Shown: positions 31,590 through 37,941 of the stretch, one piece after another
Numbering within the stretch: the stretch's first letter is position 1
Layout: every line of letters starts with the position of its first letter
Notes under the pieces: model-generated
Databases searched by the model: none
What the model saw: only the letters and a program-made list of their open reading frames with translations
Told to the model about the DNA's origin: nothing
Program-made: the position numbers and the translations under genes
DNA from: Paenibacillus sp. S150
Lineage (GTDB): Bacteria > Bacillota > Bacilli > Paenibacillales > Paenibacillaceae
Assembly (NCBI RefSeq): GCF_019352175.1
Contig: NZ_JACBYI010000055.1
Span: forward strand, 1-37,941
Length of the DNA: 37,941 nt
Reading direction: 5' to 3'

Positions 31590-32465
31590 ATGAATTCATC
31601 ATTTAAAATGGCTTCCGCCATTGGCAAAACCGCAGCGCCTATTATGCTGGGGGCCGCAGTTTACGCTTTCGGACTGCTGTACTTTATCGTACCCAACCAG
31701 TTGATGGAGGGCGGCGTAACCGGGATTACGATCCTGCTTAATTATGCGTTCAGCGTACCTATCTTCCTAAGCACTCTGCTGCTTAACCTCCCCCTCTTTT
31801 TGCTTGGCTGGAAGGCGCTGGGTGCGCGGCAAATCGCATATACAGGCGTCGGGATCGGCTCGTTATCCTTTTTCCTCTGGCTGTTCGAGCGGATGATTGA
31901 TGCCGGCTGGATCGTTACATTCAGCACCGAGCATGACTTCATTCTTGCTTCATTATATGCCGGGGTTACGCTCGGCCTGGGGCTTGGCATTGTGTTCCGG
32001 TTCGGCGGCACTACAGGCGGCGTGGATATAGTGGCCCGAATTCTCGGGCGCAAATTCGGATGGAGTATGGGGCAGATTATTTTGGCTGTGGACGTCATCA
32101 TTATCGGCGCCTCCCTGCTCTATATTCCCCGTGAAAAAATACTGTACACACTGGTGGCGGTCTTTATAGCTTCACGGGTCATTGACTTCATTCAAGAGGG
32201 GGCATATGCCGCCAAGGCATTCACGATTATCAGCGACAATGCCCCGGAAATCGCTGACCTTATTACAGCGGAAATGGACCGCGGCGTAACGCTGATCCCG
32301 GCCATCGGCGCCTACTCCAAACAGGCCAAGTATATGGTATACTGCGTAATTTCCAGACAGGAGATCCGCCGTCTCAGCCAATTGGTCAAATCGGTTGATA
32401 CCAAGGCCTTCGTCATCATCAGCGATGTTCACGATGTCCACGGCGAGGGCTTCCGGGAGACCTGA
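31590..32465 (+). CDS. ypjC: YitT/DUF161-family membrane protein (YpjC-like)
   Basis: 291 residues from the ATG at 31590, preceded by GGCGAGGG. Five or so TM segments in the first ~200 residues: PIMLGAAVYAFGLLYFIVPN, GGVTGITILLNYAF with the next segment IFLSTLLLNLPLFLLGW, IGSLSFFLWLF, YAGVTLGLGLGIVFRFGGTT and IILAVDVIIIGASLLYI. A C-terminal cytoplasmic DUF2179 domain (~215-290) has FTIISDNAPEIADLITAEMD. The GGVTGI and GGTTGGVDI signatures are typical of the family, whose function is unknown. It stands alone on the plus strand. It is the only plus-strand gene between 7 kb and the right end. Confidence 0.92.
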   Translation: MNSSFKMASAIGKTAAPIMLGAAVYAFGLLYFIVPNQLMEGGVTGITILLNYAFSVPIFLSTLLLNLPLFLLGWKALGARQIAYTGVGIGSLSFFLWLFERMIDAGWIVTFSTEHDFILASLYAGVTLGLGLGIVFRFGGTTGGVDIVARILGRKFGWSMGQIILAVDVIIIGASLLYIPREKILYTLVAVFIASRVIDFIQEGAYAAKAFTIISDNAPEIADLITAEMDRGVTLIPAIGAYSKQAKYMVYCVISRQEIRRLSQLVKSVDTKAFVIISDVHDVHGEGFRET

Positions 32466-32504
32466 CCGGTGCGCTGATCACTGGCACACAGCACGAAAAC
32501 AGCG

Positions 32505-32557
32505 CAAAAACGACTGCCTCCTGCAGGAACCTCTGCAAGTGAGGCAGTCGTTTTTGC
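32505..32557. terminator. Terminator after ypjC
   Basis: AAAAACGACTGCCTC pairs with GAGGCAGTCGTTTTT around a loop that itself contains the small stem TGCAG/CTGCA. T-runs occur on both strands, so it may also end ypjB transcripts. Confidence 0.88.
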
Positions 32558-32687
32558 GAGCGCATTACCTTATCTGCGGGCATAGCACGCATTGTTAACG
32601 GCATTTCTGCCGTTGTTTTGCCGCCCTGGCCCAGCCTGCCTGCCAGCGCATCGTTCCTCTATCACTCGCCGGGAGCCTCATATGCCC

Positions 32688-33587
32688 TTATATCGGCTTC
32701 CATTCCTCGTTCTCCCCGCGGTATTTGCGGTATGCGGCATAGGCCAGCGCGGCAATGATAAAGCCGCCGGCGAGCAGCCCCCAGGCCCCATAGCTCTGCG
32801 GGGCAAGCGGCAGTGACAGTGCCGGTTCGTCCTTTTCTTTGCCGAACATCACCCGGGCGGCATCCTGGCCATAGGAGATGATCTCGATGAGACGGCTGCG
32901 CCCCGCTGGCTGTGAGGCAGCCGGAACGCCAGCGGCATAGGACAGCCAGGAATCAAAGGCTTTGACCGTTTCCGGCGGACGGGAGATGATAACCGCAGGC
33001 CGGATATTATCGTATCTGCTCTGGAGGCGTTCCAGCGCGGCCTGCCAGCTTTTGAGATCATTTGCGGCAGCGCTTTGCTCCATATCGTTCAGATCCTCGC
33101 GGATCAGCTTGTAATATTGCAGCCACATCGGCTGACGCGGATGGTTCAGGCTGTTCGCCGCAAGCCGGAGCTTCGCTGCAGACGCTTCCCATTTCTGCGG
33201 AGCGGGCTGTACAGCAGCCAGCGCAGCCTTCAAGTCAATAATGACATCGGACAGCGCATTTATCCCCTCCACTGTAGTCAGGCCCTCGAACGAAGAAGAT
33301 ACAAAGATCTGGGAGACCTTATCACTCTCCTGCCTTGCCTTAACGACATCGCCTTCCAGCACATAGCCGTACAAAGCCTCCGCCGCTTCATCCAGCCGCT
33401 GGGCAGCACTCCTGCCGGTAAGTGCCGGAGCGTCAATCCCCTCCGCGGTTTCTGCCTGCCCCGGCAATCCGGCGCCTGCTCCCTGCACAGCCTCTCCGGC
33501 CTCCGCGTTCACTGCACCTGCATTCATGCCGGCCAGCAGCCAGCACAACATCAATCCTGTCAGCACAACATATCCCCTGCGCGGCAT
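32688..33587 (-). CDS. ypjB: Sporulation protein YpjB
   Basis: 299 residues with a cleavable-looking signal sequence (~5-28, YVVLTGLMLCWLLAGMNAG) and a C-terminal TM (~270-290, WGLLAGGFIIAALAYAAY) followed by a charged tail. This matches the exported, tail-anchored architecture of the SpoYpjB family. The middle region is helical (QRLDEAAEALYGYVLEGDVV and LRLAANSLNHPRQPMWLQYY). B. subtilis ypjB belongs to the mother-cell sporulation regulon; its function is not known. AGGAGGGATG precedes the ATG. 56 bases after ypjA. Confidence 0.87.
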   Translation of the reverse strand: MPRRGYVVLTGLMLCWLLAGMNAGAVNAEAGEAVQGAGAGLPGQAETAEGIDAPALTGRSAAQRLDEAAEALYGYVLEGDVVKARQESDKVSQIFVSSSFEGLTTVEGINALSDVIIDLKAALAAVQPAPQKWEASAAKLRLAANSLNHPRQPMWLQYYKLIREDLNDMEQSAAANDLKSWQAALERLQSRYDNIRPAVIISRPPETVKAFDSWLSYAAGVPAASQPAGRSRLIEIISYGQDAARVMFGKEKDEPALSLPLAPQSYGAWGLLAGGFIIAALAYAAYRKYRGENEEWKPI

Positions 33588-33643
33588 GAGACATCCCTCC
33601 TACCCTAAATGTATGGCAGGAGGACAAGAGATAGAACAGCTTG

Positions 33644-34297
33644 TCAGCGGCCGGCCGGAGGCTTGTCCAGCCGTTCAGCCCTTCTGGACCTGCCCCCGGA
33701 CAACCAGGCTGCGGCTGTACTGAAAAAGGTCAGGCCAATGGTAAAGTACTGCACTTCGGTCACGTTATCCTCCAGCACATCCGGCAGCCAAGGGAAGACA
33801 CCCTCCGAATAATCCACCATATCATTGGCAAATGCCCAGAACAACGCCAGGGGCAGCATTCGCCGGAAGGAGAAGAAGCGGGCGTAGATCAGAGCTTCAA
33901 CCGCCATCCCGGTATGCGAAACCACCAGCATCCAGTCCTTCCAGCTGATGGCATCCCCCTGGTAGCCTCCGGCAAAAATGATGCTGACCGCCCAAATGCC
34001 ATACTTCACCGACGTGACAACAGCCAGCGCCTCGATCAGCTCGCGCACGAGCGTTCCCTTGACTCCTTTGGGAGGATAGAGCAGCAGCAGCAGTGCAATC
34101 GTAAAGAACAAGCTTGCCGTCGGGCTGTCGGGAACGAAGGGAAGCAGCCAGGCGGGATAGTTATTTGCTGTAAATTCCAACTGATTGCCATACCATATGT
34201 ACCCGTAAATCGTTCCGAGGAAATTCACAATAAAGAGCAGCCACATGACTCCCCGGTGCTTGAACAGTCTCTCAAACCAGTGAACCGGCATATACAA
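33644..34297 (-). CDS. ypjA: DUF1405 membrane protein (YpjA-like)
   Basis: 217 residues from a TTG start, seven bases after GGGAGG (the ATG two codons on is spaced too far). About five to six TM segments: GVMWLLFIVNFLGTIYGYIW, FFTIALLLLLY, ALAVVTSVKYGIWAVSIIF, WMLVVSHTGMAVEALIY, LPLALFWAFANDMVDY and VQYFTIGLTFFSTAAAW. Tail is basic. Family of unknown function, next to qcrABC in Bacillales. It follows the qcr terminator, so it probably has its own promoter. Confidence 0.9.
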   Translation of the reverse strand: MYMPVHWFERLFKHRGVMWLLFIVNFLGTIYGYIWYGNQLEFTANNYPAWLLPFVPDSPTASLFFTIALLLLLYPPKGVKGTLVRELIEALAVVTSVKYGIWAVSIIFAGGYQGDAISWKDWMLVVSHTGMAVEALIYARFFSFRRMLPLALFWAFANDMVDYSEGVFPWLPDVLEDNVTEVQYFTIGLTFFSTAAAWLSGGRSRRAERLDKPPAGR

Positions 34298-34336
34298 TCT
34301 TTAACCTCCCGAATGTGGGTTTGGTAGGAATGCATA

Positions 34337-34373
34337 CAAAAACCCGACCGCAGGTACGATCAGGTTTTTGCGT
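34337..34373 (-). terminator. Terminator after qcrC
   Basis: On the minus strand AAAAACCTGA pairs with TCGGGTTTTT (one bulge) around CGTACCTGCGG. It ends qcrABC transcription before ypjA. Confidence 0.8.
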
Positions 34374-34383
34374 TATCATTATT

Positions 34384-35256
34384 TTACTGTTCGTTTTTTT
34401 GTTTGGCAAGCCAGCCTGCCAGACTGTCGATGTCCTGCTCGCTAAGACCTGCTGACATCGCAGTTTCCGCCATCGGGGGCATCTGGCCCTGTCCGTTGCG
34501 GATGATGGCAAGAATGGCCTCCTTATCGCGGGTGTCTCCCACTCCGCGCAGGGATGGCCCTCCGGCCCCCTTCAAATCCGCTGCATGGCAGGAAACGCAG
34601 GTGGCTTGCTTGAACAGGGCCATAGCCGGATCATCCTTGTCCACAATAGCAATTTCCTTCGCCTGGACAGCACTGGCGGCAGGCAGGCCTTTGGCCCTGT
34701 TCTCTGCCGCCTTTTCCTCGCGCTGCACGTCCTCGGGAATCTGGCCGGTTTCAGCCATTTCATGCTTATATTCCGTCCAGGCCGTGTTGGTCAGATAGAT
34801 GATCGCCGCCAGCGAAAGGAACATCAGAGAGGACGCTATCGGCCTGCGGTAGAAACGGCGCTCCCGGCCCGTATCCAGAAAAGGCGCCAGCAGCAGCGAG
34901 CCGAAGGCTACCCCGGTAACGCCAAGTGTTCCAAGAACAATGTAATCCCCGGATGCATAAGGCAGCTTCAAGTACTGGTACAGGAACAGGAAATACCAGT
35001 CGGGAATCGGAATGACCGCAGCACTGGCATTGGCAGGGAAACCGAGCGGAGCCGGTTCGGAAATCGTCAGCACAAGTATGCCAACCAGCACCACAACGCC
35101 GACCATCCATTCCTTAAGCAAAAAGTTAGGGATGAAGGCTTCCGATTTGCCGGGATAAGCCGTGTAATCCGGGGGCGTGATGAATCCGTTGCCCCTGCGC
35201 ACCCTTGAATCCCCCACATATACAACCTTTTCTTTGGAGTCGTCTCCGTGAGCCAT
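34384..35256 (-). CDS. qcrC: Menaquinol:cytochrome c reductase, fused subunit IV / cytochrome c
   Basis: 290 residues. The N-terminal part resembles subunit IV of b6f complexes, with three TM segments (~50-66, ~105-126, ~142-157) and an IPDWYFLFLYQYL segment corresponding to the quinol-site Pro-Glu-Trp-Tyr motif, here with Asp. The C-terminal part (~205-290) is a cytochrome c domain with heme site CVSCH (220-224) and the axial Met probably in GQMPPMAETAM. Such a fusion is the typical Bacillus qcrC form. AAAAGGAGG precedes the ATG. 30 bases after qcrB. Confidence 0.95.
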   Translation of the reverse strand: MAHGDDSKEKVVYVGDSRVRRGNGFITPPDYTAYPGKSEAFIPNFLLKEWMVGVVVLVGILVLTISEPAPLGFPANASAAVIPIPDWYFLFLYQYLKLPYASGDYIVLGTLGVTGVAFGSLLLAPFLDTGRERRFYRRPIASSLMFLSLAAIIYLTNTAWTEYKHEMAETGQIPEDVQREEKAAENRAKGLPAASAVQAKEIAIVDKDDPAMALFKQATCVSCHAADLKGAGGPSLRGVGDTRDKEAILAIIRNGQGQMPPMAETAMSAGLSEQDIDSLAGWLAKQKNEQ

Positions 35257-35286
35257 TGCATTTCCTCCTTTTGCTGTGGCCAGGGC

Positions 35287-35958
35287 TTAGAGCGGACCAG
35301 AGATCCCCTGTCTGCGGATCATAATAAAGTGTCCGACGAGCAGAATAAGCAGGACCGCCGGGAGGAAGAATACATGGAGGGCGAAAAAACGGGTCAGCGT
35401 TTCCGCACCAACAATGCTGCCGCCCTGCATCAGCTCCTTCAGCACCGGCCCCATGACCGGTACGGAATTGGCAATCTCAAGCGTAACCTTGGTGGCAAAA
35501 TAAGCTTTATTGTCCCAGGGAAGCAGATAGCCGGTAAGGCCCAGGCCCAGCATCACGAAAAAAATCAGCATCCCGACGACCCAGTTCATCTCGCGCGGCG
35601 CCTTGTACGATCCGGTAAAAAACACCCGCATGGTGTGCAGAAACATCATTACTATGACCAGGCTCGCTCCCCAATGGTGCATTCCGCGCACAATTTGACC
35701 GAAAGCCACCTTGGTCTGCAAATACTCGACACTGGCATAAGCGTTGATAATATCCGGTACATAATACATGGTGAGGAACATGCCTGATAGGATCTGAATG
35801 ACCGTAATGAAAAAAGTGAGTCCGCCGAAGCAATACACAAATGCCGAGAAGTGATGCGCCGGATTGACATGCTCGGGAACCTCATGGTCGGCGACATCTC
35901 TCCAGATCGGCGTAATATCCAGACGTTCATCAATCCAGTTGTAGACATTTTTAAACAT
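35287..35958 (-). CDS. qcrB: Menaquinol:cytochrome c reductase, cytochrome b6 subunit
   Basis: 223 residues with four TM segments. It carries the b-heme His pairs, visible in VRGMHHWGASLVIVMMFLHT (first pair region) and TRFFALHVFFLP with the later His in VGHFIMIRR (second pair region). The N-terminus (FKNVYNWIDERLDITPIWRD) is characteristic. Length fits cytochrome b6 rather than a long mitochondrial-type cytochrome b. AAGGAGGCG lies before the ATG; five bases after qcrA. With QcrA and QcrC it oxidises menaquinol and passes electrons to cytochrome c, pumping protons in the membrane. Confidence 0.96.
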   Translation of the reverse strand: MFKNVYNWIDERLDITPIWRDVADHEVPEHVNPAHHFSAFVYCFGGLTFFITVIQILSGMFLTMYYVPDIINAYASVEYLQTKVAFGQIVRGMHHWGASLVIVMMFLHTMRVFFTGSYKAPREMNWVVGMLIFFVMLGLGLTGYLLPWDNKAYFATKVTLEIANSVPVMGPVLKELMQGGSIVGAETLTRFFALHVFFLPAVLLILLVGHFIMIRRQGISGPL

Positions 35959-35963
35959 CAGAT

Positions 35964-36518
35964 TTACGCCTCCTTCTTAACCTCAGTATTGGGGACAATC
36001 TCACCCAGGTAGACCCAATCGCCGTCCAGCTTGATCTTGTACTGGTCAAGAGGCTTGGGGGCTACGGCAAGATTTTTGCCCAGCTTCGTGTACCTTGCTC
36101 CATGGCAGGGACAGTGATATTCATCCGGATATGACTTGTCATTGTTCCAGCCCACCGTACAGCCCAGATGCTTGCAGACTGGTGAAAGCGCATAAATTTC
36201 TCCGTTCTCGTCTTTGCGGATCCAGGCTGTCAAGGTAGCCGTACTGGCGTACCATCCGTCCTGCTGCGGAAGCTCAAAGGTGAACTCCTGAGGCACATCG
36301 GTGATCTTCGCAGCTTCCGCAACTTTAATGAATTCTCCCGCGCCTTTCTTATGTAATACCGGGTCCACTGCAAAACGGATCATGGGCAGAATCGCACCGG
36401 CACCCATAAATGCGGTTGCGCCCCCAAGAGTGTACGTCAGAAACTGTCTGCGGGACATCTCCTTCCGGCTGGGAGGTCCTGGCGATAATGTCTCCTGCTC
36501 CTCATTATGGCTGCTCAT
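35964..36518 (-). CDS. qcrA: Menaquinol:cytochrome c reductase, Rieske iron-sulfur subunit
   Basis: 184 residues from the ATG at 36518 (AAAAGGGGG upstream). The N-terminus has a Tat-like signal (RKEMSRRQFLTYTLGGATAF) that also serves as the TM anchor. The 2Fe-2S ligands are in CKHLGC and CPCHGA. Compared with the common CTHLGC and CxCHGS motifs, Thr is replaced by Lys and the final Ser by Ala, which in known Rieske proteins tends to lower the midpoint potential, as suits menaquinone. First gene of qcrABC, about 120 bases after a good promoter. Confidence 0.95.
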   Translation of the reverse strand: MSSHNEEQETLSPGPPSRKEMSRRQFLTYTLGGATAFMGAGAILPMIRFAVDPVLHKKGAGEFIKVAEAAKITDVPQEFTFELPQQDGWYASTATLTAWIRKDENGEIYALSPVCKHLGCTVGWNNDKSYPDEYHCPCHGARYTKLGKNLAVAPKPLDQYKIKLDGDWVYLGEIVPNTEVKKEA

Positions 36519-36634
36519 ACGGTGTGTAACCCCCTTTTCACATTTGAGAAGGCACCTGCAGTGTAGAACAAAAGCAATTTTCTGTAAATAATACGTTTTC
36601 AATGACGTTTATCACATGGCATAAGTTCAATCTA

Positions 36635-36663
36635 ATCATAGCCCACGCTCTAAAACCCGTCAA
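36635..36663 (-). promoter_or_regulatory. Promoter of qcrABC
   Basis: On the minus strand TTGACG (36658-36663) and TATGAT (36635-36640) are exactly 17 bases apart. Just upstream are oppositely oriented half-sites TTGTGAC and GTCACAA (36672-36730), possible regulator-binding sites. Confidence 0.78.
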
Positions 36664-36736
36664 GAATATTGTCTAAATTGTGACGGTCCTGCTCGGGCTT
36701 TTATTCAAAAAATGTTGATTTTCTGTCACAATTGTC

Positions 36737-37162
36737 TCAGCTCATTTTGTGCCACATTGCTTGGATTTCATCTCTGATATAGCTGCCTGAAGCTTTGTCC
36801 TGAAAACCCTCAATATCAGGCAGGGAAAGCAATAAATCGCTTTCAACAATCCCGGCGGACGCCAGGGCGGTATCTGCGCTCAGCACGATCACATACTGGA
36901 AACCGCTGGATTTGACTTTTTGACAAATCTCATTGATATAGGCCGCACTTCCGGCTCCATTATACTGTAAAGCCGGATAGGTCACAACGCGGCCTTGAAA
37001 CGGCCTTTCCGCAAGATCCATAAAATCCCGCAGCCTCTCCAGCGCCTCGGCAGCTTCAGGCGGACTCTCCAAGCCGCTGAGCCCTGTAAACGGGAGGAGG
37101 CAAGTATCGAAGAATCTCCTGTTTTCTGTCCAGCTGTCAGCCGTAAAATCACTGAATTTCAT
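36737..37162 (-). CDS. ypiF: DUF2487-family protein YpiF
   Basis: 141 residues, cytoplasmic, no TM segment. Begins MKFSDFTADSWTENRRFFDT, followed by CLLPFTGL and a conserved-looking GRVVTYPALQY and GFQYVIVLSADTAL. Family of unknown function; B. subtilis ypiF sits directly before qcrA, as here. GGGGGAACTGGG precedes the ATG. The qcr promoter lies between, so the two may be transcribed separately. Confidence 0.88.
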   Translation of the reverse strand: MKFSDFTADSWTENRRFFDTCLLPFTGLSGLESPPEAAEALERLRDFMDLAERPFQGRVVTYPALQYNGAGSAAYINEICQKVKSSGFQYVIVLSADTALASAGIVESDLLLSLPDIEGFQDKASGSYIRDEIQAMWHKMS

Positions 37163-37197
37163 CCCAGTTCCCCCTTTTTTCTTATAAAAGCTTATAT

Positions 37198-37266
37198 TTA
37201 AGCAGAAACGGCTACGCCGTCCTTATAAGAACGGTATCCGTTTCAGCGAGAAATAGAATGATAATT
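37198..37266. repeat. Repeat A (subtype 1), copy 3
   Basis: AAACGGCTACGCCGTCCTTA, then TTCAGCGAGAAATAGAATGA and TAATTTATA. Same block order as at 23548 and 24733. The sequence 37267-37386 between it and repeat C holds no recognisable gene. Confidence 0.78.
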
Positions 37267-37386
37267 TATATAGATTGAACCTGGTTTCTTGATGTATACC
37301 ACTGTTCGCGGTGGAAATCCGCAGACAAAGGCAGACGCTCTGCTCCTGCAGTCTCCAAATTCCCTTCCGCCGCTTTTTCGCCAGCC

Positions 37387-37573
37387 TTAATGGTAAAAAG
37401 GAACACTAATCCAATGCATTCGGATACTGGACCAGCCTTAGCGGGAAAAAGTACAACTAATCCGGCTGAAATCAGCCGGATGGGGGGAGTGGGCCTCCAT
37501 GAAGTGTACAAAATCCCACTAAAGCCCGTTAAACCTGAAATTCAAGCCCATTAGTGTTACTTTTTCCACTTCG
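37387..37573. repeat. Repeat C, copy 3
   Basis: Direct motif copies at 37387 and 37438, inverted copies at 37500 and 37551 (spacing 51, 62 and 51), matching the other copies base for base in geometry. An additional short stem (CCGGCTGAAATCAGCCGG) lies next to the centre. Confidence 0.85.
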
Positions 37574-37643
37574 CTCCAGTCCCCGTGGGCCTTGGCTTCG
37601 ATTAATGACTCAGGTACTTTGCGGGGACCCCAAAACCTATAAA

Positions 37644-37796
37644 CCTGAATTTCGAAAGTAAGTATCCACAAATCATCTAAAAAGCTCTACACGAAGGGAT
37701 GTCTTGCTACAAACAGCTTGCACCCAATGGGTGAGGAAAAAGAGGGTTTATCCCTTGTCCGGTCTGGATTTGTTCATTTCACTTTCGAAATTCAGG
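37644..37796. mobile_element. MITE-like element B, copy 3 (153 bp, inverted orientation)
   Basis: Perfect 16-bp ends as in copy 2, with the interior in reverse orientation (CTCTACACGAAGGGAT, then CTTGCACCCAATGGGTG). Left flank ATAAA, right flank ATGAA, so the target duplication carries one change. The group II intron begins 20 bases further right. Confidence 0.86.
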
Positions 37797-37815
37797 ATGA
37801 ATTCTTATCTTTCAA

Positions 37816-37941
37816 GTAGGGTAAGACGAGGGATTACTCCCTCGGACTCCCCGTCAAACCGTGCATGCGGATTTCCCGCACACGGCTTTCCTTCGTCAGT
37901 TCCCCATCTTCAGGAGTGAGTTTCCTTCATCCGTCACCGGA
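37816..37941 (-). mobile_element. 3' end of a group II intron (domains V and VI), cut by the window edge
   Basis: On the minus strand 37856-37889 folds as domain V: AAGCCGTG pairs with CACGGTTT (G-U at the catalytic AGC), then a 2-base bulge (TG) on the 3' side, then TGCGG/CCGCA with a GAAAT loop. Domain VI follows, with GAGGGA/TCCCTC and an unpaired A seven bases from the end in TTACCCTAC. The intron would therefore end at 37816 with AC, the usual AY end. The rest, including any reverse-transcriptase gene, lies right of the window. Confidence 0.75.

Noticed and set aside
37644..37796. Riboswitch or structured RNA formed by element B
   Set aside because: Although it can fold, identical ends in three intergenic places and both orientations fit a mobile element better.

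Overview
The window looks like the chromosome of a spore-forming Firmicute, most likely Paenibacillus or a close relative. The evidence is strong Shine-Dalgarno sites with frequent TTG/GTG starts, bacillithiol genes, the sporulation protein YpjB, a T-box leader, a pan-motif leader, and a gene order close to the Bacillus subtilis block ypiF-qcrABC-ypjA-ypjB-ypjC-ypjD-dapB-mgsA-bshB1-bshA-cca-birA-panBCD-dinG-ypmB(tseB)-asnS-dnaD. Here the block lies mostly on the minus strand and is read from right to left. The species cannot be fixed from the sequence alone.

Layout from the left. 1-950: repeat DNA, including a 390-bp segment duplicated 24 kb away and a 10-bp minisatellite, followed by a broken small gene (953-1251, minus). 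1810-3064: a LysR-type regulator and a small hydrophilic protein that share a terminator. 3160-6990: a T-box leader with proline specifier CCU controlling proB-proA-proC on the plus strand. 7054-11239 (minus): hbd-ackA-asnS-dnaD. 11372-13409 (minus): a two-gene membrane AAA protease in which the FtsH-like protein has no extracytoplasmic domain and the preceding overlapping gene encodes a one-TM protein with an extracytoplasmic domain. 13410-14790: a repeat island. 14791-17295 (minus): rex-mtaD-tseB. 17396-23258 (minus): panB-panC-panD-TPR, a terminator, then dinG. The pan genes follow a leader with two pan-motif-like hairpins and an attenuator. 23550-25000: a second repeat island. 25025-31304 (minus): ypjD-TPR-dapB-mgsA-bshB1-bshA-cca-birA. 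31590-32465 (plus): the YitT-family gene ypjC. 32688-37162 (minus): ypiF, qcrA-qcrB-qcrC, ypjA, ypjB. 37198-37941: a third repeat island, ending in the 3' end of a group II intron that runs off the window.

The genes are mainly core metabolism: proline synthesis; acetate and redox metabolism (ackA, hbd, Rex); pantothenate and biotin use; bacillithiol synthesis next to methylglyoxal synthase; lysine/diaminopimelate (dapB); tRNA maturation and charging (cca, asnS); replication and repair (dnaD, dinG); and the menaquinol:cytochrome c reductase.

The unusual content lies in the repeat islands at operon boundaries. They combine at least four non-coding repeat families. One is a ~154-bp MITE-like element with 16-bp terminal inverted repeats and an ATAAA target site, for which unoccupied sites are also present. 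Another is a 111-bp MITE with a 5-bp target duplication. A third is a ~188-bp hairpin built from four copies of a 23-bp motif at fixed 51/62/51-bp spacing. The most interesting protein-level observation is the split FtsH-like protease.
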